Below, one piece after another: positions 25,101 through 40,100 of a DNA stretch of 64,000 bases (positions are counted from its first letter, which is position 1; every line of letters begins with the position of its first letter). Below the pieces are notes generated by a model, which saw only the letters and a program-made list of their open reading frames with translations, did no database searches and was not told where the DNA came from. The stretch is from Diadophis punctatus similis (Eukaryota > Chordata > Lepidosauria > Squamata > Dipsadidae), in NCBI GenBank assembly GCA_023053685.1, contig JALIGW010000001.1:226313434-226377433 (forward strand), written 5' to 3'. A program made the position numbers and the translations under genes.

Positions 25101-28100
25101 TTCACGTCTAGAAAGAGAAAAATCATGAGCTGGGTTTTTTTTTCTAAATTGAAAAAGGACAAGATTTTTCTGTAAGTTTTTCTTTTAATTAAATACATTG
25201 GAATTCAAGGAATTTCATGGAATTACATCTCTCATAGCATGATTCTTATCAAGTTGAGTAACCCAAAGCAGAATGGATCTAGTTTCTGTTACATTAAATC
25301 ATTTCTTTGTATTTAAATCTTTTTTGGGGGGGGGGGCACCTACTCAAATACAAAATCCATTCTATACTACAAATTTATCAGAGGCTCTCTTTTGAATATT
25401 CCCAATTTCACCCTCAATTCTCGTCTAAATAATTTCTAATCTGCTCTTTCCATCTTCATGTAAGTGTGCACACATATTTTCCTTCATAGTCATTCATCAG
25501 AACTCTACAAACCAATTTGCTCCATAACTTTATTCACCAATGCCCTTCCTTACAATCACTCTGTAGCCTTCTCAAAACATTCTCAAGCTCCCAGACCTAA
25601 AAACAAGCAGGTGTTAAAAGAAAATGCAAAATCAAAGACTGATCATGAAAGTCGTATGAGACTCAACAGCATTCCTTATTAAAAAAATTATATTGGGTGG
25701 TTGCAAGCCAAATGCAGCTTCATTTATTTCATTAGCTTCACTTGTGGTTATTCAAGGCATACAGTAAGTCAAAGTTATAATTATGACTTAAAATGCCCAA
25801 TGTAATTTGATACCAACAGTGTTTCCAGAAGAAGCATTTACTGCACAGTTCCTTGCCTCATTCGTTAAATTTAACTGATGGTGTTCAGATAGTATTATCT
25901 TTTATTTGTGTATTCTATGTTTCCTTTTTTTCCTCAATCGAAAAATATAATAGTAGAAAGGTATAGAAATAAGAAAGGTAGGTTTGAAAAGAAGGAAGAG
26001 ATGCAGCAAGCATCACTACTATGGGGAGTTAGAAAAATTGTGGCAATCTGAAGAAAGCAATAGGGAAATCAGAAAAGAACAAGCAAGCTGAGGAAATTAG
26101 TATTACTGTGAAGAAAGCAGATAAAGTAACATTGGAAGTTGGGAGGGTAAAACAGAAAATTAATAGAAATATACCGTAGTTTTTATGGTGGAGTAAGATA
26201 AGGTAGGTAGGTGGACAAAGAAGTAGCTTTGATGGAAAGGATGATACACAAAAGGGTGTAGAAAAAAATATCAATTTTTAGTATATTATCTATTTCAGGT
26301 AATGATACCAAAAATGATTTACTTGTTGAATAAACAAATAAACAAACAGCTCACTTTTCGGTATGATATTGCCAAAGGATATGTTCAAGGTGAAGAAGAT
26401 ATAAAATGTTTAATTGGACAGATTGCTGGCCACGAGAAAGTTTATGTTGTGAGTAAAATAGCCATATATTTAAAGAAAAGAAGTATTTTGTTATATTCTT
26501 TATTTACGTTCTATAAATGATTATTTTGAAAATATATTCAGATCACAAAAATACTTTTATATAATGCATTGTTGTAACATAATATATATGAATACACAAA
26601 CCAAAAGTTAAAATGACCAAGAATATTAAACTGAACCTTTAAAAAGCAGTTTGGTTTCATTTATGTTATTGATAAACTCTACAGACTGATTCTGTTTTCC
26701 CTCAGAGAGGTACTGTCTGGAGTTCCTGTTTAGGGACAAGAAAATGCTTATCTTCCAATTATATTCATTTATTTAAAATGATAATATTCCCATTGTGGAA
26801 ATTAAAAACAAATACATGAATAGTTAGGAGAATGAGATTATGCCTTAGAAATATTCTCTTATGATTATGAATTTCCTCACTGTTTCCCCTGATAGTCTTG
26901 ATTATGATTCACAAAAGTGTTTGTGTTGTATGTAGTGTTCTAGCAGAAATTGTGTGTGTTCGTGTTCTAGAAGAAATATGTTTTAAAGTTAATTTGTAGT
27001 AATAATAAATATAGATCATTGTAGACTATTTAAATACTCTATTGCAGTGATGGTGAACCTTTTAGGCACAGTGCCCAAACTGGAAGGTGTGCGTGTGTAT
27101 GTGCCAGAGTGCCGGAAACCCGACGACCTGTCAGAAGCTGGCCGGCGTGCATATGCGCCTCGGAAAGCTGATGACCAGCTGGCCAGCGTGCATGTGTGCC
27201 TCAGAAACCCGACAAACAGCTGGCTGAGCTGGAGCGATGGCGCGCATTCCCACAGATAGGGTTCTACGTGCCACCTCTGGCACGCAAGCCATAGGTTCGC
27301 CATCAGGGCTCTATTGCATTCTTTATCTTAAAAATAATTTTAGTCACGTAACAATGTAAAAGATACCATACATGAAAAACATCATGGGGATGAAAAAAAA
27401 CAGAAGGGGGTGGTGGTGAAAACCAAGCTATGTCACTGTGCTCTGTAGCCTTTTGGGAAGAGTGCTATTATTGAAAATGGTCTTGCTTGGCCATTTATCA
27501 TTTCATTAATATAAAATACATATTCCTTTTTAACAGGCAATTAGCAAAATTTTGGAAAACAACAAACAAGAAGCCATGAAAGAGTTAGGTATGAATTTAA
27601 AGAGATTATCATTATTATGACTTAATATTGTTTTCATTATTATTAATGAAATTTTAATTTCCATAGTGTTGATTCTTACGAAGCTGAAATAGCATTTTCT
27701 AAGCACACAAAAGAACTACTCAAAACAAGGACAATCAGAAAGATAGTAGTAAGCTCCATGGTTTCCTGTGCATTTACTCTGGCTTCAATAACTTTATATC
27801 CTGCTCAGCCCCATATGAAAATGCACATGAACTACAGGTAGTCCTCAACTTATAAATACAGTTGAGACCAAAATTTCTCTTGTTAGGCAAGACAGTTGTT
27901 AAGTAAGTTTTGCCCCATTTTATGACTGTTCTTGCCAAAGTTATTCAGTGAATCACTGCAGTTATTAAGTTAGAATACAGTTGTTAAGTGAATCTGGCTT
28001 CCCCATTGACTGCTTGTCAGAAGTTTGCAAAAGGTGATCGCATGGACCCAGGACACTGCAACTGTCATAAATATGAGCCAGTTGTCAAGAGTCCGAATTT

Positions 28101-31100
28101 TGATTACATAACCATGGGGATGCTGCAACAGTTGTGTGCAAAACACAACTTGTCTTAAGTCACATTTTTCATTGCCATTGTAACTAAGAATAGTCACTAA
28201 ATTAATAGTTGTAAGTTGAGGACTACCTGTATAGAAAACATTGCTTATTTTGATTGCAGTGCTTCAAGTTGTTGTCTGTGCAGTCACATAACTTAGCTTT
28301 CCTGTTCAGGGATTGTTTAGTTGTAACAGTACTGAATGAGGGGTAATTACAAACAGTCCTTGAAGTTCTAGCTGTTGCAACACCCCTGGGGTCATGTGAA
28401 CTCAATTTGGGTGCTTGGGAACAAGTTCACACTTACCATAGCAATAGCACTTAGACTTAGTGCTTTTACAGCCCTCTCTAAGCAGTTTACAGAGTCAGCC
28501 TATTGCCCCCAACAATCTGGGTCCTCATTTTACCCACCTCAGAAGGATGGAAGGCTGAGTTAACCTTGAGCCTGGTGAGATTTGAACTGCCAAACTGCAG
28601 CTAGCAGTCAGCTGAAGTAGCCTGCACTACTTCACTCTAACCACTGTGCCACCTCGGCTCAATGGTTGCAATGTCCCACAGTCATGTGATTGCCATTTGT
28701 GATCTACCCTGCTGACTTCCCACAAGCAAAGGCAATAGGGAAGCCAGCAGGGAAGGTGGCAAGTCACTCTGTAATTGTTCTCCCCACCTCCCTATGCCCT
28801 GTGTCCTTCTTTCTTGGGACCTCCCTATGCTTGCATGCATGCACCTGCAGCACCCCTTCCTCCAACTTGTTTCTGACCTGTTCTGAGTATACCAGGGGCT
28901 CCCTCATACCCCTGCAGAACCACATGTTTCTTTCCTTAATACTTTCTGCTTAATGACCTCTGTGTCTTAGAATTACAATAGCAACCAGGACTACCTGGAT
29001 TGCCATTATTAATGCAATGTTCATTTGCATTTTTAGTAGCTCCTAAATGAAAGAGAAAAAAGGAATGGAAATAAAGTTTATCTGCATGACTGAAGCAGTC
29101 ATCAATGTCTTAAATTCCATAGTCGTATTGGCACACTGGATGAGTACATACAGTATTCAGGGGTGAAAAGCTACTGGTTCGGGCTGGTTTGCCTGAACCG
29201 TTAGTAACAAATACTTCCGGTTCTCTGAACTGGTAGTAAAAATGCTTTTAAAAAGTAAAAAAAAAACTTTTCCACAATTGTGCGGCACAGCACATTGTCA
29301 CAGCTGATGAACCTTTTTTTTTACTTTTTAAAAAACATTTTTACTACCTGAGCTGGTAGTAAAAAAATGCTTTAAAAAGTAAAAAATAAAAGTTCCCACT
29401 CTCAGCTGTTTGACAATCAGCTGAGAGGGGGATCATACCAACCTTTAAAAAAAACTTTTTTAAAACATTTTTTTTAAATTACCTATTTGCTGGAACTGTG
29501 ACTCTGTGAGGTTCCTGCTTTGCTGCAGGGGCCATTTTGTGTGAAGTCCAGCTGCTTCTGCATTGTGTGTGAGTCAGTTGTGTAGGAGTCAGTTGTGTAG
29601 CTTTTGTGTTATTTTTGTGTAAAGTGTGAAAGTTGGTTTTTGAGCTCTTTGTGGCTCTGTGAGGTTCCTGCTTGCTGTTGCAGGGGCCATTTTGTGTGCT
29701 TTTGCATTGTATGTGAGTCAGTTGTGTGGCTTTTGTGTTATTTTTGTGCAAAGTGTGATAGTTGGTTTTTGAGCTGTCTGTGACTCTATGAGCTTCCTGC
29801 TTGTTGTTGCAGGGGCCATTTTGTATGGAGTCCAGCTACTTCTGCATTGTGTGTGAGTCAGTTGTGTAGCTTTAGTGTTATTTTTGTGCAAAGTGTGATA
29901 GTTCGTTTTTGAGCTCACCTGGTCACATGACCATGACCACCAAGCCACACCCACCCAGTCACATGACCACCAAGCCATGACCACCAAGCCACATCCACCA
30001 CGCCCACCGATAGGGAAAATTTTTAGATTTTACCACTGGTATAAATACTGTATATAAGGACACATTATACTTTCTATCTTGCTTTTTAAAATTTTTGTAT
30101 TTTTCACCTATTTTTTACACATTTGTGATTTTTTTTTGATAATGCACATTTTTTTCTTTTTCTTTTTTCTTTTTCTGTTTTTTAAAAAACAGTACAAAGT
30201 TTTATTTAAAAAATACCCGGGGCTAAATTATGCTGATGTTTAGAGTGGGCAATCACTGCCCTTAAATCTCATCTTCTACCAGTTTTCTTCAACTATGTGT
30301 AGAGACAGTGCATGAATGGAGAAGATTTATACAGGTAGTCCTCAACTTATGCCCACAATCGAGCCCCAAATTTCTGTTGCTAAGTGAAACATTTGTTATG
30401 TGAGTTTTGCCCCACTTTAGGACTTTTCTTGCCATAGTTATTAAGAGAATCACAGCAGTCGTTAAGTTAGTACCAGTAACACAATTGTTAAGTGAATCTG
30501 GCTTCTCCATTGACTTTGGTGGTCAGAAGGTCGCAAAAGGGAATCACATGATACCGGAACACTGCAACCATCATAAATACAAACCAGTTGCCAAGCATCT
30601 GAATTTTGATCACATGACCATGGGGATGTTGCAATGGTTATAAGTGTGAAAATGGTCATAAGTCACTTTTTTCAGTGCTGTTCAGAGGTGGTATTCAGCT
30701 GGTTCGGACCGGTTCGCACAAACCGGTAGCGGAAATTTGGACTGGTTTGCTGGACCAGCAAATACCACCTGTAGTTGGGCCCGCCCGCCCGCTTGCTGCT
30801 CGCCTCGCCCACCTGCTTGCTGCTCTCCCCGCCCGCCTGGTTGCCTATTATTATAGAAGTAATTTTATTGCTTTTATAATAAGAAAAAAGCAAAAGGAAC
30901 AAAACACAAAAATGAAAATACTTGTGTTTCATTTAAAGTCATGTTAAAGTCAATAGGAGTAGAAAAAACTGTTGATTTTTCTTCCTTTTCCTTTTAGTTG
31001 GTTTTATTTTTTAATCCAATGAGGACCTCCTGCAAAGAATTTTCAGTTTTGGAAAAATAATACTTTATATTTTTGTTCTCTGTCCTTCAATGTAATTTAA

Positions 31101-34100
31101 TGAGTTTTGCTGTATTAACATATTTGTAATCTTGCACATCATGTGAATGGAATTCTGCACTTATTCAGACCCTTGTTCAGAATGTTCTAGAACTGAGATT
31201 TTTTTATGGCATGATTTCTCAGATCCATTTGTGCATGTCTCCATAGCTGTAGTTGCTATCGTGTTTACGGCTTTTCGGGACATGCGTTGAAATAAGCCCC
31301 GCCCCAAAAATAATCCACCCTAACTACTTCCAGGGAAAGGGGGGGACATGCCAGGAGCCATTCTTTTTGCGGCGGACTAGCTTGGCTCCTCTGGGCTCTG
31401 CCTACGGCAATTTAAAATGCACTTCTGCCCACGAGGAAGTGGGGGCGAGTATCGATCCCTGCCTCTGCGCAGGCAGAAGCACGTTTTAAAACTCTGCCGA
31501 AGGCAGCCCAGAGTAGGCGAGCCAGTCCAGCAAGTGAGGGAGGCGGTGGCAAGAGGCGGAGCCAAAAGGGACGGCGACAAGGAAGTTTGCTTCTCAAGCC
31601 CTGCGCTCATCTAGGCATTTCAAACTGATGTAGGCAGAGGTTCACTGCCTACTGGCTCGCCTGCTCTGGGCTGCCTTTGGCAGCGTTTTAAAATGCGCTT
31701 CTGCCTGCGAAGAACAGGAGGCAAGCATCGGTCCCTTCATCGCAGGCAAAATGCATCCCTTCAAAACACTGCTGAAGGAGTTTGGGGATTTGGGGCGGGG
31801 GATGGGGCGGGGCGTCCCTGTCGCTGCCGCCTTCCTCACTCGCGCCCTCCCCCGCCCCATCCCCCGCCCAAAACCCCCAAACTCCTTCGGCAGCATTTTG
31901 AATCCTGCCTGCAATGAAGGGACCGATGCTAGTCTGTTTAGGAAAAAAACTTTGCATAGTACAGAAACTTTTCTTGCTTCGAGAACTTGCTAATTGCTTG
32001 CCTCACGAGAAGAGTTTCTGCACTATGCAAGGTTTTTTTCCAAAACAGACTAGCTGAGAGACCACGGAGCTGCCAAACTTCAGTAAGTGGTGCGTCTCAC
32101 GGCCCGGCCCGCCTGCACCCCAAAAATAATAAGTCACCCCCGAAAATAAGGCCAGGGGCATTTTTTGGGGGGTCAAAAATATAAGCCCCTGTCTTATTTT
32201 CGGGGACACACAGTATTAGTCTTGGGGAGGGGGCATTTAATCCTAAGCAGTTTTCTTTCACTTTGAATGGCATTTATCATTTCTTGTATGAACAAATATT
32301 TTTGTTTATTTTAGGATTAATGCAGCGTGACTATCCAGATATTGTCATTGCTGTGAAAACCAGACAAGCAGTTCAAACAGTGCTAAATACAGCTTTTGAA
32401 ACTCTTAAATTTATGATATCAGGAGGAATTGTGGATAAAAATGAAGGAAATGAATTACATAAGGTAATTCAAACAAAATTATATATGAAACGTGAGATAT
32501 TTCTGTTAATATAGAAAAATTCAAAATACATTTACAAATTTTGGGATTTCCAATGTTAAAAATAGAAAGTTGGAGATAAAAGTAAACAATATTTTCATTA
32601 ACCTCATAAGGACAAATTTTCATTGAAATTTTTTTGGGAGAACATTAAATGGTTGCATATTTACTTTTCGCACAGATTTCTGCCAAAATTTTGCAGGCAA
32701 ATATAATTTGCTCCTACTGTTATCTGGAATCAGCTCAGTGCTGAGCTTCTTTGTGACCTAAAAATTCCTTGAAGATATTTCTCCACCTTTCTTTGATGTG
32801 TGCCTAATTATAGCCTGTAACCACTGCATATGCTTGCTATTTTAATATTATTTTTATAAAATATTTTAATTGTGCACTCTCAAGAGATTTGTTATCACAT
32901 AATGAACATTATGATATAATGGTGCTCCATCAAATTTTGTTGTATGAAGAAGCAACTGAGAGTTAATTAAACTTCCCAGTTGTTCCAGCCATGATGGATT
33001 GTAAATAGCTTAGATAACGGATCTGAAAACACTTCAGTGAGATAAACTCTAGAAATCTTAAGCATTGTATTGGGATCATTAAGATTTCTAGGTATAGTAT
33101 GGTGAATTGGACTGAGTAGGCATTTTCCCCTCTATTATGTGTTTCTTTTTTCCCCATTTTATTTTTTATTAAATATATAAAGTAACATAATAAAAACAAA
33201 TGCAAATTAAACTCAGAAAAAAAGAGAAAGAAAGAGAAAGAATAAAAGTGCCCAAAAAAGAAGAAAATAATAATGGAAAATAGAGAAAAGCAAAGAACTG
33301 GATTAAAAGAAAGAAATATGTAAAGCAGTGACTAACAGTCTTTATTAGAACAAGTAAAAACATATCTAATAACACATCATCCCCTAAAAAGTTACAAGCA
33401 AATTTCTTCTTAACCCATCCTTTTTGTATGCCAGGGGTGTCTTGCGTCATCATGGCAGTGTCACGTGACATATCGGGACTTCTTCCCCCCCCTTTGCTAA
33501 ACGGGTGGGGTTGGAGCCAGCACGTGACTCATCCAGCCCGTGAGCCGCGAGTTTGACACCCCTGCTGTATCCAAACTATAAATCATCAACTTTTCAATCC
33601 TAATGTCAGCAAAAAGTTTGTACAGAATTACTAAAGCTTTATAAAACATGTCTTATTTTAACCTTGATCAAACAAATCAATTTTATATTCCTTTTATTTC
33701 TAACTATCGTAATCTTTAATTCATTAGATGTTATCTTTTTCCTATCACAAAGGCTTTTTTAGACCTCTTTTGTGAGTCCAATGGAAAATGATTGTCAGAT
33801 CATTGTCTTGATTTTCAGTGTTTAGCCAATTTCTTTTTTGTATCCAATAAAGATGTTATCAGGGTTGTTCTTTTGGCTCTTCTCTATCTTTTAATCCATT
33901 TTCCTGTCATTTGTATCTCTATTTTGAATGCCTTGTCTGCTTTGTAGTCCACATTTTTAAATACTATTTAACATCTACATAAAACTGGTAGAAAAAAATT
34001 CATTGGTTTTAGGTGATATATCATCATACTGAAGTTGCCCAGTTATACATCTCACTTGGAGCGAAACAATAGATGTCTGAGGATTTTAAGGCACTAGATC

Positions 34101-37100
34101 AGGGGTGTCAAAACTCAATTTCATTGAGGGCTGATCAGGGTTGTGTTTGACTTTGTGGGGGATGGGATGGGCGTGGCCAGGGTGGGTATGGCCAGCTCGA
34201 CGTCATTCGTGTAAGGGATGCCTGTGGTGGCCCAAGCGCGGCCCTCCCGAGCTCTGTTTTCACAGGCAGAGGCACCATGGGCCAGTCCTTTGCTGTTCCC
34301 AGGGCAGCCTTGTGGGCCAGTTCTAAACACCCCGTAGGCTGGATCTCGTCCGCAGGCCTTGAGTGTCACCCCCCCCACCATATGAGGTTGCTGGACCAAC
34401 AGCCACCCAGTTGTGCTAGGATTCAATCTCAATTTGTTTTATCCAGTTTAATCTAGAGGAAGGGTATCAAACTCAAGGCCCGCGGTGTCACCCCCCCCAA
34501 AAAACAGCAGGTCTGCAATTTAGGGATGCTCTTTGATTTGGCTACACTGATACGTGGGAGCAGATCTCACATCTGGAGGGGCCGGTGGCGAATAAGATGT
34601 TCCAAAGGGCAGGAGCCATGGCAGAAAAGGCTCTTCTCATGAACCCCGCTAGCCAGAATTTCTTGACCGACAGGACCTGCAGCATGCCTATTCTGCCGAC
34701 ATGGGTGAGGTGAGCTAGTCCCATTGGGGTGAGACAATTCTTCAAGTACCGTAAGTTTTCTTGAGGGGCATACATTATTGATAGTTCTGCCCTAATATCA
34801 AGTGTCTTTTGCTTTATTCCAAAACTAGTTTTCAATAGTTAATTGAACCTACTTGTAGATCTATTTTTGTTAAAACTATCTATGGACTTGCAGTCTTTGG
34901 TGCATAATGGGTTTTGGCCTAATGTCTTGGATTGTATTGACGACACTTTCTAGTTAGCTTAATTTTTCTGGGTGGATTGTACATACAGTTTGCTTCTGCT
35001 GTCAATTAGCAGATAAGCCTTTTCCAATCAAAAGAACTGGCTTCAGTTATGGCTTCCTCCATATAATGCATTTCTAATTCCTTTACTGTATCAGTTATTG
35101 GAATTGAGGGTATAGAAGGAACTAAACCCAAAGATATCTACAGTGGGAGTATATTTCTATTCAAAACTTTGCAGTTTTGGAAAGATTCACAATTAATAAA
35201 TATACTTGATCATCATAAATATATACTCTCAGACAATGACAGATAAAAGTAAAAGTGTCTCACCTTAATTCTCACTAGTGTTCTTGGAGAGTAGTATAAA
35301 ATATGTTCTATATAAAAAACAGAAGTTTAGGGATTTTTTTTGAAATTTTTGAAATTATCATATGATTAGCACATTGTAAAAAAGATCTCTGCATTAATAA
35401 AAAAAAGTATACTATGTGATTTAGAGCCATTTTGCCTCAAGAATTATATCATTCAAGATGTCTTGGATCTAAGAATGTAGAAATCATTTCATTGTGGTTG
35501 TTAATAATATGAATGTAAAGAACTAAGAGGTAATATGTATTATAACAATAGTCTTCTTTTTTAGGTGATTCTTTTAAGAAAACAACAGCTTGGAAGACTT
35601 CCCCCTACAATTTCCCCACCTACTGCACATGACCTTCTATGCAATATTGTGTGGCTTCAGGGTAATAAAAAACAGATAGAATACATTCAGGTAATGATGC
35701 TTTGGATGCTTCACACAGGTAATATCTGGCCCAATGCATATCATTGGTCACACATTAGATCTAATCTTCACCTCCAAGCAGTAGTGGAATGGAAGAAATG
35801 ACTATTAATCCTTTGCATGGTCAGATTCTCCCTTGTTCACTTGAGGTTTGTGTGTTTGTTACTTCCTGCTTAGATTACTACAATGCACCCTATATTAGGC
35901 TGTTTTTGAAAATTACTTGGAAGGTGTGGTTAGTCCAAAATCCAACACCCTGCTTGTGAAAGCCACTTTCTGCAGAGCACACAACTCCAGTGCTTTGGGC
36001 TTTCTATCTGGTCTTTAAAATCTTATGAAACTTGACCCTTAAGGGCCATCTATATCAATTAGCTCCTACCTACCCAGTACACATGTCTCTGGTTTGCTGA
36101 GGGTTTGTTTTCTCTGTAACATCTAGGACAGGGGTGTCAAACTGATGGCCCACATGCCGGATGTATCACGTGCAGGCCACACCCACCCCAGCTCAAGTGA
36201 TGGCAACATGATGCCGTGAGTTTGACACCTGTGATCTAGGGGAAACCAACATCATCCTATTCTTAGCATTGACACCAAGCCTATGGAATAGCTTTCTATC
36301 AGATATTTGGATGATTGCAATGTTCTTGATCTTTGAAAATATCTTAAAAACTCAGCTGCTCAAAAAGGCTTTTACATGCGTGTTAAAATCATTTTAATGA
36401 CACTAATTAAAGAGATGAGTTGGTGGTTTTAATTTTATTATTCTTTTTTATTACTGTTAACAATTATTTTGGGGGTTTTTGCACTTCCATAACAATGTGG
36501 AATGAGCTGGTATATAAATAAAGGAAATCACTCTTTCAAGTGTCTGAAAAAAGAAGAAACTTGTAAAAATCCATGCATAGCCCCACATATATACAATAAA
36601 TCATACAGACAACTTGATATTCTTCAGATACAATTCTCACATCACTTAACATTAGCTATGCTGGCTGAAACTCAGGAGGTAAAGCCGTAGAAATCCCAAA
36701 TTACAAATTGAAGATCCTACGTGTGTCATTCTCTAGACACTGAATATATTATTTAAATAGACTTTTGATTCTCAGATAATACAATTATAAATCCTTAATT
36801 TTGTTACATGGTTTCTTCATTGATGAAGTAATGCCAGAATGCATAAGAAGAGCTTTCTATTTGATATGCAATAGATTCCCAGGAATGTAATATATATTGG
36901 TATTAATTAGTTATGGGCATTTCCACAGCTGATCCCCATTCACTGCTTTTGGGGTCTTGTCATATCTATCTACTCATGATGAGTTGATAATGGCAGGTTT
37001 AGGAGAAGAGCTTTAGACAACCAATTTATCTAAAACAATATTGCTGAAAATGATCAATGTATTGTTTTCATGCCTTCTGAATTCAGGTTTCTCATTACAG

Positions 37101-40100
37101 CGGGTGGACTTTCATAAGAGGAATATTATGTGCCCCTCTATGAATCCTTGGATAAGGAGAACTTGATATCTCTTTAGGGCCAGAACTTGCAAGAGTCAGT
37201 GGTGACTAAGTCAATTGTGGAAGTAAAGCTGGGGATAAACAGTATACTTTAAAAGAACACAACTAAAGTTGATGAACTGCTGGAATCTAATCTTTCAAGG
37301 AACAACTGAGGCTGTTTGGGCAAAGATGCAGTCTTTTGGAGGCAAAACTGGAAGACAGCTGGGGAAGAGCTATAATCTGCAGACTGTCTGCCTTTGTTTT
37401 TGGTTTCAACTCATTCTTTTCTGAGGTCCCATGTCACAAACCAACTATGAGGGCTGACAGGATGACTTATGACCATCTCTTCTTCACTATCTTTTTGGAT
37501 TAGACTAAAATCAATGCTTTGAACTTCAGACTACATTATATAAGCAGCTGTTTATCTCAGACACACTGCTTCTCTTGGCTTTCCCTCCGTGGTAGACCTG
37601 CCATCTAAATTTGCTAGAGTTCATTACCGCAACAGTAGCCAAAGAAGCTTAAATGGCAAACCACTCCCAATCATTTCTGGCAGTATAATGAGGAATTACA
37701 ACAACCCAAACAGATACTTCCCTTATAGTTGGCTCAGCTCAGAACTCTGGTCATTGTCTTACAGGCTTAGTCATTAACAAGCTGCTCATTTTATTGCAAA
37801 ATTCCGATTGGTGTTCCAGAAAAATTCATGGTGAGAAATAACACTATGCTATCTTCTTAGCTCAGAATTAGTCACATGCAACTAAAATAGATTTCCTTCT
37901 GATCAAGCAAACTAGTATAGGTAGTCGTCATTTAGTGGCTGTCTTTGACAGTGATCATTTGAAATTATGATAATGATGAAAAATAATTTTGCAACCAAAG
38001 CCTGCATTTATAACTTTTGCAGTGCCTCTCTCTCAAGTCATGTGTTTGCCATTATAGTCAGTACCTGTTGTCCTGTGCCTGACCTATTTTTCTGTCTTCA
38101 TCCTCCCACAGTGGCAAGATTGTCTAAACAAATTATCTTTTCCTGAGCTGCCTTTCTCCCCAGCCTAGCGCTCCCCTGAAAAATGCTAATTGCAAATTAA
38201 CAAGCTCAGCTCTATGACCTTAATTAGTGAATTAGAACCTTCTGGCTGGGGTGTAGCTGCAATCTGAAATTGATAGGACTCCAGTCAGTTTCACAGTAAA
38301 GGCTTTTTTGCCTCCCCATTTTGCTAACAACTTGCAGCATAGTATGCTAGGCAGATGGTGCCAGTGCATTCCTCATTGTGTGCCTGCTTGCTCCTAAACA
38401 GATAGTCCTTGTTTAGTGACTACCTTGTTTAGTGAGTGTTTGCAGTTATGATAGATGAAGAAGTAACTTTGTAACCAGTCCTTGCATTTGCAACTTCACA
38501 GATCTGTAAAGCAAAAGAAAGCTGAATTAAGATTGCAAGCATAGTCATGGGTTCATATAGTGATTGCTTTGCTTAATGACCAATAGCATTAAGGCTTATA
38601 TACTGCCCCATAACACTTTACAGCACTCTCTGGACAGTTTATAATGTTGAAGCATTATTTGCATATCACACCCCAACAATCTGGGTTCTCATTTTACAGA
38701 CCTTGAAAGGATGGAAGGCTGAGTCAACTTTGAGCCCTATCAGGATCAAACTTCAGGCTGTAGGCAATGTTTGCCTGCAATATTGCACTTTAACCACTGC
38801 GCCACCAGGACCAAGTTGCTGGCCTCAGTTGTGATCACTAAACAAGGAATATCTATAATCCCTTCTCCAATGAATGTAAATACAAACACTCAGCTTCAGG
38901 TTGAGCCTTGCCAAATTAGGGAAAAAACAGTCCAGTCAATTCACAGTACTTGTTACCATCCAATTGCCTCCTCAGAGAGACAGTAGGTACTGCATGAAGA
39001 ATAAAAATTGCTTTTGAAATCACTAATTATTACAGGAGCTTCACGCTCATTTTTTCCAGGAAGAAGGAATTTCCAATTTGCTCCAGTCTTAAATCTAAAA
39101 TAATAGAGACTCTGCAGGGTTTCACATCCTAAAACTTATCAGAGTTTGTTGCATAAAAAATCAATTTCCAGAAGCACACACACATGACTGATTCAGCTGG
39201 ATTCATTAACTTCTTTATAAACATAATAATATATATGCAATACCACAAGTAGATTATTTCTTCAAGTAAACATAAGCAGGAGAGTTAGTTTCATTTTAGC
39301 AGAGCAGACAAGCACAGAGAGGGCTGAGAGTACAGACTGGACAGAGAGCAGAGTGGGCTGAGCCACGCCCAGCCTTAAGCTTAAGTTTTCAGTTTCGATT
39401 CTCTGCACAGACTCAGAAGTGGTTAGCTCCTATTGGCTGACTTAGTTGCTATGCCTATTCATTGGCTAACCTTGTTAACATGGGTCTCTCAGTTCATGAA
39501 TATCTTAACAAAACTGCCCTTTATCTTCCAGCCAATGCTGCTGTTATGTAAATTCTGGGAAAATATTTGTGATAGTCCTCTAAAAACCCCCACATACAAA
39601 TGATTTAAATACCACTTCAGTAAATATAACACATTTGAATTAAACAAATGGGGATAAGGGAGGAAGCTGGCAATTAAATAAGCCTTCAAGTCCTGCCATC
39701 ATTTTTCAAAGAGGTTGTTTCCCAATTCAAGTGTATATCTAAGTCATTCACAGACTGCATGGAAATTAATCAGGAAACAAGACACTAACTCTCTATTTCC
39801 TGTATTCATCTTTACCACCACCTATATTCCTTCTTCTTTTAACAAATAGGCAGACGACCTTTCCTGAATGCCTGAACATACAAAGGACTGGATGAAGACC
39901 CTTTGGCATTTCATACTTCATTTGGGAAATGTTGCATTTTTAATGACAGATAGGATTTATGGTCTACAGCAGGGGTGTCAAACTCGCGTCGTCATGGTGT
40001 CATCATGTGACGTATCATGACCTTTTCTCCTTCACTAAACCAGGCGTGGGCGTGGCCAGCACGTGATGCATCCAGCCTGCGGACCGCGAGTTTGACACCC

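Noticed and set aside
28560..28660. tRNA gene candidates in SINE heads (also 8243, 49440, 55197, 62293)
   Set aside because: Only the A/B-box-like parts are present, without a foldable acceptor stem. They are SINE promoters and not tRNA genes.
29490..29905. Tandem units considered as a CRISPR-like array
   Set aside because: Only three long units without spaced short repeats, in a vertebrate intron inside a transposon-like element.
30780..32200. Several GC-rich overlapping open frames
   Set aside because: They lie in palindromic, GC-rich repeat DNA on both strands, with no start context, splice sites or domains.
34501..34850. Possible exon of another gene on the minus strand (97-codon frame)
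   Set aside because: No splice sites, no domain, and the composition is that of an interspersed repeat.
35671..35801. Extension of exon g into '[13 protein letters not shown]…'
   Set aside because: This part belongs to an L2 fragment and the phase-0 junction to exon h at 35690 is supported by the domain order.
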